From the NCBI GenBank assembly GCA_951799405.1, contig OX637343.1, positions 5,270,001 to 5,334,000 on the forward strand: a stretch of DNA of 64,000 nucleotides, read 5' to 3'. Within the stretch, counting starts at the first letter, position 1; each line of letters opens with the position of its first letter. Shown one piece after another: positions 29,211 to 39,271 of the stretch. This DNA comes from Agapetus fuscipes (Eukaryota > Arthropoda > Insecta > Trichoptera > Glossosomatidae). The notes below the pieces were generated by a model. It saw only the letters and a program-made list of their open reading frames with translations. It was not told where the DNA came from and did no database searches. A program made the translations under genes and the position numbers.

Positions 29211-29502
29211 ACCGGTCCGTAGTCTAGTGGTAACGCTTTGGACTCGTCAAGAAGGTCGTGGGTTCGAATCCCGGTGGAGCTCAAAAATATACCATTTATA
29301 ATTTCAAATATGGTCTTCGCTGGGTTAAAAAAAATATATACCTGTACCAAAGACCGGTCACCACAGGTCCATCCAGCCTTATAGCAAATGGGTCTTGCTT
29401 GAGATAGGCATTTTCTACCAAGCTTGTAGAGGACTCTCGAGATTGTGATTTGTGAGTGTTTTACACCAAAACAGCGCTCAACAAATAAATCATCCTAATT
29501 TT
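29211..29502 (+). mobile_element. SINE-A, full length
   Basis: Head accggtccgtagtctagtgg, B box gggttcgaatcccgg, body ttcgctgggtt, tail aacagcgctcaacaaataaa and tcatcctaattt. It faces the copy at 28778-29016 in inverted orientation. Confidence 0.9.
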
Positions 29503-29607
29503 TCTTCCTCTTCCTCTTCCTCTCCCTTTTTCAGTCCAAGATATCTATTGGATAAGGCCGTTAGTTTTGAATGTAAGTACATAAATATCGTAGATTTTTT
29601 ATTTCAC

Positions 29608-29849
29608 TCTAATGTAATCTAATCTGAGTTGCAAAGATATGTTACATTGGGGATTCACATGATATGCATTTTCACAAGCAGACACGTACAAGTTCGCGCT
29701 TGCGCATGCCGCATGTGAACGTACACCATAAAAACCCAAATCTCAAATGGACTTACATCCTGCAACTATTGCCGTCCTTCCCTGAAACAGGGGTGACATT
29801 GACAAAGTCAACAATTTTTACAGCATGGGTGGTCAGCCGCATACCAACC
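29608..29849 (-). repeat. Repeat C, nearly full length
   Basis: Minus copy from taatctaatctgagttgcaa to gtcagccgcataccaac. The last 15 bp of the family start are missing. Confidence 0.88.
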
Positions 29850-29936
29850 CCGCATCCTATATTTTTGTATTTTGACAACCCTGTCTTTCTCCGGATTGAG
29901 TTATCAAAAAAGAAACAACTCTTTCTTAGCCGAGCG

Positions 29937-29959
29937 TACACACACACATACACACACAT

Positions 29960-30015
<56 letters not shown>

Positions 30016-30018
30016 ACA
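29937..30018. repeat. CA/CATA microsatellite
   Basis: Runs of ca with interspersed cata units. The frames across it encode only Cys-Val or Thr-His runs. Confidence 0.95.
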
Positions 30019-30295
30019 AAATAGTATTTTTTACTCCTCTCATCTCTTGTCCGGTGTTCCACTGCCTCGCCTTCCAGCCCCACTAACAATCTCTTGCCTG
30101 AGCTTTTATACCACACTCTCATTTTGTAAAAGGAACAATATTGTCAATGCATTTTTACATGGAAACCACTTCTGCTTATTTTTCTCCTAAAAAATGTTCG
30201 ATCTAGATATTACCAAGGGTGCCTATAATCTATATTATGATCTGAGTTGCAAAGATATATTACATTTAAGATTCATGTTACATGCATTTTCATAA

Positions 30296-30582
30296 GGGGC
30301 CGTCCATAAATTACGTCATCGATTTTAGCCAATTTTCGACCCCCCCCCCCCCCCTTACAATCATCCTAGATAGTCATTATCTAATGACCCCCCCCCCCTC
30401 TTACTGTAATAATGGATGAGCTTAATAATTAATAATGTTATATTACTTACATAATATTTTGTAGAAATTGGTATTTACAAGAACGACGTCACTTTTGGTA
30501 CTCGTACATCATTTGCCATCATCCGCAGACCAGACTCCCCCCCCCCCCCTTAATGCGAATGACGTAATATATGGACAGCCTC
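30296..30582. mobile_element. MITE-G, 287 bp, TAA target duplication
   Basis: Ends ggggccgtccataaattacg and its partner atatatggacagcctc. TAA lies at 30293-30295 and 30583-30585. It is in the reverse orientation to the copy at 4191, as shown by poly-C runs and gacgtcacttttggtactcg. Confidence 0.9.
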
Positions 30583-30763
30583 TAAGCAGACGAGTATAAG
30601 TTCGCGCTTACACATTCTCTGTGTGACTTACAACATAAAACCCCAATCTCGAATGAACATAAACCTTGCAACTCCTGCCGATCTTCTCTAAAACAGTGGT
30701 GACATTGAAAAAGTAAACCACATTTTACAGTATTGGTGGGCATCCTATAAAACCGAACTATAA

Positions 30764-31178
30764 GGGAACAAACTCCAAAAAAAATGCATCAAACTCCAAT
30801 CAGACAAAAACCAAAATTAAGTGTAAGTAATTTCTCCCAACAAATCAAAATTTTTGTTTCCTTTACGTAAATCAGCTGATGTACATCATCTTTCCCGTTC
30901 AAATTCCATCATGTTATTACTCACTTCCGTGAAATATTAAACAGAGGTCCTAACCATAATTATGCAATCAAATCTGATGTCTCAACCACCCCGGTTCAGG
31001 GAACGGCGGCAGGAGTTGCAAGGTTTATGTCCATGTGAGGTTTTCTTTATTTGTATGTACACATGCAGAATGTGTAGGCGCGAACCTACATGTGCCTGTC
31101 TTTAGGCATGCAATTAATATGAGCCTTAAATGTTTACATATCTTTGCAGCTTAGATTATAGGTTGGTGCAACAGACCC
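30764..31178. mobile_element. MITE-M, TAA duplication, carries Repeat C
   Basis: The left end is damaged (gggaacaaactccaa); the right end ggttggtgcaacagaccc is good. TAA lies at 30761-30763 and 31179-31181. The internal sequence matches the copy at 2334-2568 in reverse. A Repeat C piece (30986-31160) sits inside. Confidence 0.85.
30986..31160 (+). repeat. Repeat C, innermost copy
   Basis: ccaccccggttcagggaacg to tttgcagcttagattata, 5' truncated, plus orientation. It is the youngest layer of this nest. Confidence 0.85.
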
Positions 31179-31242
31179 TAAGTCAAGGAAACCTAATTTT
31201 GTCTTAATTTGAACGTTGGCTGCATTCTCAACCCTTTTCGCC

Positions 31243-31618
31243 GCCTTAGTTCTTGTTTATCGTATACGCCATTGAGAAAAATTTACATGAGCAATGTTTG
31301 CATGTTTACTGGACCAATGTGTCTTATGAAAACAAGAAATTTATTTAAGAAATATTTCAAACAACTCTCACATTATCGAGTATTACGGTTTTTCTTAGCT
31401 CAGATTGTGTAGAATTTGATTCTTAAGACAAATGCATGAATAAGGTCCAGTATTTTCAACGTTAGCTTATGTGACTTTAAACTAATAAAAAAAATCTACC
31501 TACACAATTGACATAAGTGCGTCCTTCTCATTCAGTATAAAGTCGCTATGCTAACGATGAAAATACCGGGCCTAAGTCATATTTGACAAGATTGGTGTAT
31601 ACGATAAACAAGAACTGG
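31243..31618. mobile_element. MITE-L with nested MITE-F
   Basis: Inverted ends: left agttcttgtttatcgtatac, right gtatacgataaacaagaact. The interior matches 62384-62632 over about 200 bp (gagcaatgtttgcatgt, cacattatcgagt, tcttagctcagattgtgtag). MITE-F interrupts it at 31444. Confidence 0.85.
31444..31572. mobile_element. MITE-F, 129 bp, TAA target duplication
   Basis: Ends ggtccagtattttcaacgtt and its partner (aacgatgaaaataccgggcc). TAA lies at 31441-31443 and 31573-31575. Sister copies are at 42095 and 51463; a larger relative is at 45250. Confidence 0.85.
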
Positions 31619-31915
31619 GGGAGCGTTTTGTTGGCTGTGTTTGCCTCTACGGCTTGCTCGCCCCGCGTTTTCACAGTAGCCCGCTAAGTAAGCCGAGCGC
31701 TTAGCACATGACCGCCCGACAACCGCCCCTGCCTACCTGCCCCTTATCAGTGATGTACAAACAAAGACAACCTGACACCTCGACCAGAGGCGAGCGCATG
31801 CATTCCCAGACGCACATCAGATTCACAACGCATGTGCGCACATGCACACGGATATCTAATCTAAGTCGCAAAGATATGTAACATGATGGTTTGGATGGAT
31901 GCTCATTTGAGATTT

Positions 31916-32035
31916 GTCAACGACGATACCATGTTGAAAGCACCGGTTCTCATCAGATCACCGAAGTTAAGCAACATTGGGCGCGGATGTTACCTGGATT
32001 GGTGACCGCTCAGGTACACCGCGTGTTGTTGGCAT
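31916..32035 (+). rRNA. 5S rRNA sequence, probably a pseudogene
   Basis: Full 120-bp length, from gtcaacgacgataccatgtt to cgcgtgttgttggcat. Recognised by cgaagttaagcaaca (A-box region) and ggtgaccgctcaggtacacc (C-box region). Typical arthropod 5S signatures such as accggttctc and gatcaccgaag are present. The loop E region (gcgcggatgttacctggatt) has changes and missing bases compared with the usual form. The downstream T run is imperfect (tttctt). It is a single copy and lies 5 bp before a SINE-A head, so it may be a 5S-headed SINE or a dispersed pseudogene. Confidence 0.75.
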
Positions 32036-32040
32036 TTCTT

Positions 32041-32345
32041 GGACCGGTCCGTAATCCAGTGGCAACACTTCGGACTCGTAAATGGAAGGTTGTGGAGTCG
32101 AATCCCGGCGGAGCACAAAAAATATACCATTTGTATTTCCAAATGTGCTCTTCGCTGGGTTGAAAAATTCATAAACCTTTACCAAAGACCGGTCACTGAA
32201 AGATCCATCCAACTTTACAACAACTGGGTCTTGCTTTAGAATTGGCGCTTTTTACAGCGACGACCAAGCTTGCAGAGGGCTCTTGAGGTGTGATACACAC
32301 AAAAACAGCGCTCACCAAATAAATCATCCTAATATTATTATTATT
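32041..32345 (+). mobile_element. SINE-A, full length, after 5S
   Basis: Head gaccggtccgtaatccagtg, B box region ggagtcgaatcccggc, body ttcgctgggttgaaaaattc, tail gggctcttgaggtgtgatac and ctcaccaaataaatcatcct with a final attattatt. Good reference copy for the tail. Confidence 0.92.
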
Positions 32346-32359
32346 TTTTGATTTTTGGA

Positions 32360-32462
32360 CACAACGCAGCACTGTAAGCGCGAACTCACACGTGCGTGTT
32401 TGTGGGCATGCATTCAATATGAATTGTAAATGTTAATATATTTTTGCAACTTAGATTATAGA
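32360..32462 (+). repeat. Repeat C 3' half
   Basis: gcactgtaagcgcgaactca to tttgcaacttagattatag, right after the SINE-A tail. Confidence 0.8.
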
Positions 32463-32520
32463 TCTCTATTTTTGTAAACTGAAGCATTAATTTTTTCTAG
32501 CGTGTATTTGTAAATAAAGA

Positions 32521-32800
32521 TCGATATAAATCGATGCCTTAAAGGTACAACCGAATAAGTGACATATTAACCTAACATTGATTTCCCATTATAAAGGCAC
32601 CTTTTTTCCTGTTTTCTACGAGAGAGAACACTAAAAAAGTGTGAGAATCCTGTAGTTTAGAAGTTTGTCATGAGCAATTTCTTAAAATGAGTTCACTTAC
32701 TATGAGAAGTTATCTAATATAATCCAATCTAAGTTGCAAAGATATATGTAACATTGGGGATTCAGTTAACCCCAATAAAATGTTTTAGCCACAATTTCTT
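32521..32800 (+). repeat. Repeat H with Repeat C scrap inside
   Basis: ccttaaaggtacaaccgaat, acgagagagaacac and ttcacttactatgagaagtt recur at 34030-34225 (reversed) and 43865-44270. A Repeat C tail piece (32715-32770) interrupts it before aataaaatgttttagccac. A complementary gtacctttaagg at 33336 may be its other end, which would make the SINE pair 32846-33330 nested. Confidence 0.6.
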
Positions 32801-32845
32801 AAATCAGTGAACAAGAACTTATCCAGATTTACCTTTTTTACTCGT

Positions 32846-33068
32846 CCGTAGTTCAGTGGTAACACTTCGGACTCTGAATGGGAAGGTTGTGGGTTCGATT
32901 CCCGGCGGAGCACAAAAAAATGTACCATTTATATATTCAATTTTGCTCTTCGCTGGGTTGAAAAAAATCATAAACCTTTACCAATGTCACCAAAGGTCCA
33001 TCCAGCCTTACAGCAACTGGGTCTTGCTTGAGAATTGGCGCTTTGTAGCGACGACGATCAAGCTCGTA
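32846..33068 (+). mobile_element. SINE-A without 3' tail
   Basis: Head cgtccgtagttcagtggtaa, B box gggttcgattcccgg, body through gtagcgacgacgatcaagct. It ends at cgtaaaaa and is followed directly by a SINE-B head in the same orientation. Confidence 0.85.
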
Positions 33069-33069
33069 A

Positions 33070-33330
33070 AAAGGTCGATAGCTCAATTCGTAGAATGCTT
33101 GCATTCCATGCCGAGAGCAAGGGTTCGATCTCAAGGCTTACTCAGCGTTCACAAGAAATGAGAACCAGCCTCCCCGGGAGCTGGGAAACCCCAACTTCAA
33201 CTGAAAGTGGTTGGTGTGAGGCTGGTCTTACCTGTAAAAATAAATGGGTCCCGAATCGCCACACGCTACCCCTTCCGGGATAACGCAGGCAAGAAGTTAC
33301 ACTATATATGTAGCTTAGTTGCATTAGTTA
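33070..33330 (+). mobile_element. SINE-B with internal deletion
   Basis: Head ggtcgatagctcaattcgta, B box agggttcgatctc, then a jump to aaggcttactcagcgttcac. The body and end (cactatatatgtagcttagt) are present. Confidence 0.85.
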
Positions 33331-33609
33331 CAGTTGTACCTTTAAGGTGGCTACAGCTACAGTGCTTGGTAGGCTAGCTCTCAAATATCGTTAATTTTAA
33401 CGATGTTTTGTCTCGTCGTCGTAATATGTGCTCACAATTAAAGGTCGTATAAATGAGGAGATGATGTGGATGCAAAGTGCATTTTAATACAACTTAAAAG
33501 CTTCAGACAAGACGAGGAAAGCAGCGGCGAGCATCCCATACAGGCACATATATCCACCTTCAAGGTAAACTGAATATGTACTCACTGATTTGAGAAATCG
33601 TAGGTCCAT
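33331..33609. other. Spacer, nothing assigned
   Basis: Contains only the Repeat H-like gtacctttaaggtggctac at its start and a GC-moderate patch (acaagacgaggaaagcagcg). Confidence 0.4.
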
Positions 33610-33848
33610 ATCTATAATCTAAGTTGCAGAGATATATTAACATTTAAGGTTCTCAAATGCATCCCCACAAACAAACACGTGTAGTTCGCGCTTACAAATG
33701 CTGAATGTGTACTTACAAATAAAATCCAAACCTCAAATGAACATAAGCCCTTCAACTTTTGCCGACCTTCCCTGAAAAAGGGGTGACATTGGCAAAGTGA
33801 ACCATTTTTTACAGTATGGGTGGTCAGCGTCATACCAACCTATAAGTA
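33610..33848 (-). repeat. Repeat C, nearly full length
   Basis: Minus copy: ctataatctaagttgcagag to cataccaacctataagtagg. It abuts a LINE-3 3' end. Confidence 0.88.
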
Positions 33849-33849
33849 G

Positions 33850-34025
33850 GTAATAGATGAGATTGCGAAAGAATGGAACCTGCAGAGTGAGAAGAGGAAA
33901 AGAGTATATGTGAGGAATGTTGAAGAGGTGAAAAAGGTATGCAAGGTCAGAAAAAGTAGAGAAGCATCTGCGGAGGTACCGGCCACCCCTAGTGGAAAGT
34001 GGGTAGGATACAGTAACAGTGGATA
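33850..34025 (+). pseudogene. LINE-3-like 3' end
   Basis: Plus strand: IDEIAKEWNLQSEKRKR, then EEVKKVCKVRK and a decayed ending, with ccggccacccctagtgg as in the other LINE-2/3 termini. Frame damage is present. Confidence 0.65.
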
Positions 34026-34029
34026 AAAC

Positions 34030-34225
34030 ATTTTATTGGGCGCAACTTCTCATAGTAAGTGAACTTATTGTAAGACAGTCCTCATGACAAACTTCTAAAC
34101 TACAGGATTTTCATTCTTTTCTAGTGTTTTCTCACGTAGAAAATAGGAAAAATATACATTTATCTGAGAAACCCATGTTAGCTTAATATATCACTTATTC
34201 AGTTTTAACTTTAAGGTATCGATAT
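34030..34225 (-). repeat. Repeat H, reversed copy
   Basis: aacattttattgggcgcaac, cttctcatagtaagtgaac, aaactacaggattttcat, cttattcagtttt: the complement of 32521-32800 in the same order. Confidence 0.7.
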
Positions 34226-34314
34226 AGGCAATATAATAAAGACAAAAATACATTGGATATTGTAATTAATTTGGTAATGGATATGGCAACATTTATATTC
34301 ATTATGAACCTATT

Positions 34315-34865
34315 AATTTTTATAGTTAAGGGAGCCCGGCCGCGTGTTCCCATTCCCCGACCTAAAAGGAATGTTTACTCAGACAAGCACACGGAAAAAA
34401 TTTAATTCATCAAGTAGTTTCAGTTTTTCCATATTTACTCAAAAACTATTGACATTATAAAAAACGGTTTCGATACTACACTAGACAATGTATAGTTCTA
34501 TAAATAGAATGAAAAAAAATATTTCCAAAACATAGCACACACGAGAAAGTAGCTACAGAAGTGAAAAAAACGTATTTTTTTTAAATATTTTTTTGTGGTC
34601 GCAATTTTTAAGTTATATATTTTGTTTAAACTTTATAATTAAGATAAAAAATTAATAAACATGCTTGATTTTTTTCATTACTGTCACTTTTTTGCTAAGA
34701 CCATAAAGTGTAAGAAACAATAACGGCAGATTTAGGGTATGATACTTCCGTGTGCATTTCTGAGTGAACATTCCTTTTAGGTCGTGGAATGGGAACACGC
34801 AGCCCGGCCTCACGCAAACCACTTCAGTTGAAGGGGCGGTTTCCCAGCTCTTGAGGGCTGGAAAA
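34315..34865 (-). mobile_element. SINE-B fragment split by MULE-like MITE
   Basis: The short left piece (ttatagttaagggagcccgg) and right piece (cctcacgcaaaccacttcag to cttgagggctgg) are adjacent parts of SINE-B, separated by 34342-34800. Confidence 0.75.
34342..34800. mobile_element. MITE, 459 bp, 9-bp target duplication
   Basis: Inverted ends about 53 bp long with few mismatches: left gcgtgttcccattccccgac, right its partner gtcgtggaatgggaacacgc. The nine bases agcccggcc lie at 34333-34341 and 34801-34809. A 9-bp duplication with long inverted ends is the hallmark of Mutator-like transposons. The interior has no coding frame but shares taagaccataaagtgtaag with 40600-40700. Confidence 0.85.
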
Positions 34866-35065
34866 ACACCTAAATAAATAAAAAAGTGTAGGTATGGAAT
34901 ATACGACGGCACTTCAAGAGAGTGATCTAGTTTTCATACATTTTTCGATTTACGCAATCGAGGTGAGTCAACGCAATGCTTTATACTCAGGGCACAGATC
35001 TATGATCTAGAACAGAAGCTCCCAATCGTTTTCAGAGTGAAATTGCGTAATAATAATAATAATTA

Positions 35066-35354
35066 CTTAATGGTTTATTTTGTGAGCGCTGTTTTTGTGT
35101 GTATCACACTTCAAGAGCCCTCTGCGAGCTTGGTCTTCACTGTAGAAAGCGCTAATTCTCAAGCAAGACCCCAGTTACTGTAAGGCTGGATGGACCCTAA
35201 GTGACCGGTCTTTAAAAGGTATATGAATTTTTCAACCCAGCGAAGAGCATATTCAAAAATTTAAATGGTATATTTGTGTGCTCCACCTGGGTTCGAACCC
35301 ACAACCTTCCATTAACGAGTCAGAAGTGTTAACCACTACGGACTACGGACCGGT
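35066..35354 (-). mobile_element. SINE-A, full length
   Basis: Minus strand: head gaccggtccgtagtccgtag (small duplication), B box gggttcgaacccaggtgg, body, and tail through agcgctcacaaaataaacc. Confidence 0.9.
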
Positions 35355-35444
35355 CAAATGGGCACCTTCCTCCGGTTAGGCACGAGATTTACAAAATAAA
35401 ATAAATAACTAAGTGATCCTGGCAAGATCGAAGATTCTTTGCTC

Positions 35445-35690
35445 ATTGACTGATAGGTTGGTATGAGGCTGACCACCCGTGCTGTAAAAATCGGTTCACT
35501 TTTGCCAATGCCACCCCGGTTCAGGGAACGGCGGCAGGAGTTGCAAGGTTTATGTTCATGTGAGGTTTTGCTTATTTGTATGCACACATGCAGAATGTGT
35601 AGGCGCGAACCTACATGTGCCTGTCTGTGGGCATGCATTTAATATGAGCCTTAAATGTTAACATATCTTTGCAGCTTAGATTATAGACAT
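35445..35690 (+). repeat. Repeat C
   Basis: Starts ttgactgataggttggtatg and ends tttgcagcttagattatag. It belongs to the aggcgcgaacctacatg subtype. Confidence 0.9.
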
Positions 35691-35867
35691 AGAACCACAT
35701 AACTCTCTTCGGAGGTTCAGAATGCTGAACAGAAACTTTGTCCTGGCGCCTTTGCGTTCAATAGTTTATAGTCACAAACTGTAGCGGATATCCGTGGACT
35801 TACTAGGACTTCCTCCACCCATGCTTCCACCAATCAAGGAGCTGGTTCACCGTTCTTCTATGCGTAG

Positions 35868-36100
35868 TCCGGTCGATAGCTCAGTTGGTGGAGTGCTTGC
35901 ATTCCATTCCGAGAGATAGCAGGCTAGAATCCCACCTAGGGTGTCAGAAATCATCTCCCGTTTCGGTGTTTATTTCAAACCCAAAATAATGTACGAGCAA
36001 GGTTTACTCAGCCTTCACAAGAAATGAGTACCAGCATCCTCGGGAGCTGGGAAACCCCCACTACAACTGAAGTGGTTGGCGCAATGCCGGCTCCCTTAAC
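35868..36100 (+). mobile_element. SINE-B, truncated 3'
   Basis: Head ccggtcgatagctcagttgg; the B-box area is damaged (caggctagaatcccac). The body is intact to gttggcgcaatgccggctcc, then it joins a Repeat C tail. Confidence 0.85.
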
Positions 36101-36104
36101 TAAG

Positions 36105-36665
36105 TCTAAATCTAAGTTGCAAAGATATACTTATATCATTTGAGATTCATATCGACGGTTAAAAGGCAGTATAAGCAACATAAACTTAATTGTTCAGGAG
36201 AGCAGTTTAATGTTTGAGATTGCAGAAAAATGGCATAACTTTTTTATTTTTTATCATATCGTTAAAATCAAAACAGCTCAAAAAAATAAAATAAAGGCAT
36301 TTATTGGCATTCCTATTAATGTGGTTTTACGATTTTTTTATGTCACAAGCGCCTTTAGTACAAAAAAAGGCCAAAATCTTGTCGGTTACACCAAAACCAT
36401 ACTTCGATAACGCAGTTTGCTTGGCCATAAACAACACAAAAATCATCGTAGAGCTATGGGAGTTAGCGCATTAAAAAAAGCGGAAAATTTCAAGTAGGTA
36501 GGATAGCATTCATAACTCATTTTTGACCAAAATGTCGCTCGATATATGAAAAGTATTTCCACAAGCAGACACGTACAAATTCGCGCTAACACATGCAGCA
36601 TGTGGGCCTGCAATAAAAAAACCTGATCTCAAATGAACATAAGCCCTGTAACTCTTGCCGACCTT
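36105..36665 (-). repeat. Repeat C split by MITE-E
   Basis: Left piece 36105-36150 (taaatctaagttgcaaagat, gagattcat), right piece 36544-36665 (atgaaaagtatttccacaag to gaccttccctgaac). The AT duplication at the break rejoins gattcatatgaaa. Confidence 0.85.
36151..36543. mobile_element. MITE-E copy 1, AT target duplication
   Basis: Ends atcgacggttaaaaggcagt and a decayed partner (gtcgctcgat). The interior matches 44728-45249 in reverse (ggcattcctattaatg, cttgtcggttacacc). AT lies on both sides. Non-coding. Confidence 0.75.
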
Positions 36666-36671
36666 CCCTGA

Positions 36672-36745
36672 ACTTACCGGGTAAAATAAATAGGTGCACT
36701 CATCACTCCAGGGAGAACGCGGCAAAAAGTTACACTGTATGTTCA
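36672..36745 (+). mobile_element. SINE-B 3' scrap
   Basis: taccgggtaaaataaatagg to aaaagttacactgtatg. Confidence 0.65.
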
Positions 36746-37458
36746 CTAGTGTTTTGAAGGTGTCACATCCGCTTGTTGTTTTGTATGTCACGTGTCGTGC
36801 GTGTGTTGGTCACGCATGCGGCGTGTCACGGCCGTGTTCCTGAATGTCGTATGTCGCTATATCTTTGATGCAACACTGCCTACGCGGCATGAATAATGCA
36901 TGCATCATGCATGCATGAGAAAGTACATGCTTCAGTATGGACATGTAGGTACCGTTGACAGTAACTCGAATATTATGATGTGAACATGTTAACTAAGTTA
37001 TTTTGCCATCGAATACTCGATACTTGAAAACCTTTATTTGCTATTAAAAAAAACGTAAAGATCAGAGGTGCCCCATACGGTCGATCGCGGGAGGTTTTAA
37101 TGTCGATCGCCGAGGATAGCTAAAATTTCATTGATCGACCTTAAAACTGATTTGACATTTTGCACTCAATGTAATTTTACTTATGCTAACTTTTTTCTTA
37201 ATAAATATTTATACATTATGAATTATGAGTTATATTTGTTGGGCTAAACAGTTAAAATGTCGATCTCCTATTCATAATCGATCATAAGTCGATCTCCTCA
37301 AGAAAAAGTATGAGCACCCCTGGTATAGATAGAGTGAGGAGTAGGTACGGAGAGAAAGAATGACGAAAGACTGACGAAGAGAGTGTACGCTGCAAGTATG
37401 AATGGAAGCTGTGGAGAGGAAGACCGAGAAAAGTATAAATGGCACAACAATGGTAGGT
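36746..37458. other. Spacer, nothing assigned
   Basis: Contains a GC-richer patch (gtcacgcatgcggcgtgtca) near 36810 and repeated gtcgatc motifs at 37078-37290, where cgatcgc and cgatctcc words recur in both orientations. No gene seen. Confidence 0.4.
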
Positions 37459-37762
37459 GGACCGGTCCGTAGTCTAGTGGTTAACACTTCTGACTCGTAA
37501 ATGGAAGGTTGTGGGTTCAAAACCCGGCGGAGCACAAAAAAAATACCTTTTATATTTTCAAATATGCTCTTCGCTGGGTGAAAAATTCATATACTTACCT
37601 TTACCAAAGACCGTTCACTAAAGGTCCATCAAGCCTTACAGTAACTGGGTTTTGCTTGAGAATTGGTGCTTTTTACAGCGACGACCAAGCTCACAGAGGG
37701 CTGTTGAGGTGTGATACACACAAAAACAGCGCTTACCAAATAAATCATCCTAATATTATTAT
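37459..37762 (+). mobile_element. SINE-A, full length
   Basis: Head gaccggtccgtagtctagtg, B-box area gggttcaaaacccgg, body ttcgctgggtg, tail aacagcgcttaccaaataaa. Complete. Confidence 0.92.
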
Positions 37763-38104
37763 TTAACAACCCAATTTAACCTTGTTCTATTCAAAACCAA
37801 TATCAATCGCCACTTACTTTCAGTGTCTCAAAACAAGCCAACGCAACCCTACGCAGCCAACAGCCCTGCGACAAAGGATCAGGACATCATCAACCGCCAC
37901 ATCACCAAAACCTCTGTGTCATAGACCCCTAGAGGCGCAGAAAAAAAAACATCGTTATCGATGAATGACGATGTTTAATATCTAAATTCTAACGTATCAT
38001 GATTGAGCTCATTAAGGCGCGTTCACATATAAATATTTACTATGGGGAAGGAATATTTATTTTTTCAATCTTTTCTCTCTCCAAGCGTGCACCACTAGCG
38101 CACA
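37763..38104. other. Spacer, nothing assigned
   Basis: A 60-codon plus frame at 37782-37964 has no recognisable domain. ttatcgatgaatgacgatg and a tgtcatagacccctagaggc patch, similar to 28746-28765 (aggggtctatgacac), may be a small shared repeat. Confidence 0.35.
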
Positions 38105-39100
38105 TTGCGGTATTTATGAAATCTAGGCGGCCAAAATTATTTTTGTGCTTCATTGATGTCTTAAGATAAGTTCGATGAAATTAAATTAATTAACATGTTT
38201 TTAACGAATATAAGGTGTATTAAAGAAAAAAAAACACTTTACTATTTGGTATAACTTTAACACGACAAAAGTTTGTCTCTTAAATTATTTAGTTTGGCAT
38301 CAATATTCGGTAATTTTTCATTTATTATGCCGTTGGATCGGTATTTGCGAGTCACAATCCTAACTTTTGAGGCATCATAATCTAGTAGAAAAGTCTTTAA
38401 TATTAAATTATAATTCTAATCATACCCGTATTTGTCGATAACAAATAACATTTTTTTTTAAGTTTTTTTTAATGACTTTATTTTAAATTCTTGATTATAA
38501 TTACTAAGTTTATTCCCTGCTGCACAAGAATCCATCACTTACAAGTTATATGTGAAGGATTATTGTAATTGTGATTCTATAACTTGTTAAATTAAGTCTA
38601 AATGAAAAATAGTCACTCTGTTCCAGGTTTTTTAAAACGTCAGGCACAGATACCGTCGCCTTACTTTCTCAACCTCGTATCTCAAAAAAAATTTTTTTTT
38701 TTGTTACTTTTATCTATTTGTTTTTCGATATTACATAACTACTACATACTCGTACAAGGTCATTGCATAACCCATACATCGACAACTTTACTTTATACCA
38801 ATAAACGAGTATGAAGTAGTTATGTAATATTGAAAAACAAATACATAGATAGAAGTAAAAAATAAATGTTTTTTTTGAGATACGAGGTTGAGAAAGTAAA
38901 GCGACGATACGTGCAGTACAAGTTGAAACATCTTCATTCAGACTATTGGAACGGGCTTAGGGCGTGTGCTGCGGGGGTGAAAGTAGTTGGGTATTGCTCT
39001 CAGTCTCACCCCCTGACATAAACATATTTTTCAAGAATGTCATTGTTACTTTGATAACGGGTATTTTGGCCGCTTAGATGTCATAAATACCGCACTGTGC
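38105..39100. mobile_element. About 1-kb inverted-repeat element
   Basis: Left tgcggtatttatgaaatcta then ggcggccaaaa (38116-38147). On the right, ttttggccgcttagatgtca then taaataccgca is the inverted partner (39052-39084). Between them lies a second, longer hairpin. No transposase frame. The outer boundaries are uncertain. Confidence 0.55.
38650..38912. repeat. Hairpin with about 107-bp arms
   Basis: The left arm (accgtcgccttactttctca ... ctactacatactcgt) is the near-complement of the right arm (acgagtatgaagtagttatg ... gagaaagtaaagcgacgata), with about 45 bp of loop. It could be a foldback MITE nested in the larger element. Confidence 0.75.
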
Positions 39101-39271
39101 AGCGTGATGTATTTGTTTGTATTATGCACTGGAGAAATAACAAACCAATAGAAATGTTAACTTAAACTGTGTATATAGGAATCAGTATGGACGCACAGCG
39201 ATCAAGGATGGAAATTTTGTATCTATAATCTAGTAATAATAATAATAATAGTGATGGGATTCCTTGGATAG

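Larger units (their letters stand above)
30235..31192 (-). repeat. Repeat C, outer copy split by two MITEs
   Basis: Three pieces of one minus copy: 30235-30295, 30583-30763 and 31179-31192 (taagtcaaggaa). Removing MITE-G and MITE-M with one TAA each rejoins the unit without loss. This is strong proof of nesting. Confidence 0.9.

Noticed and set aside
29664..30122. Frames rich in His-Thr or Cys-Val
   Set aside because: They read through the CA microsatellite and a Repeat C copy.
37459..37535. A functional tRNA gene at a SINE-A head (also 29211, 44269)
   Set aside because: A and B boxes are present but the acceptor stem does not close and each copy continues into the same SINE body, so these are SINEs.
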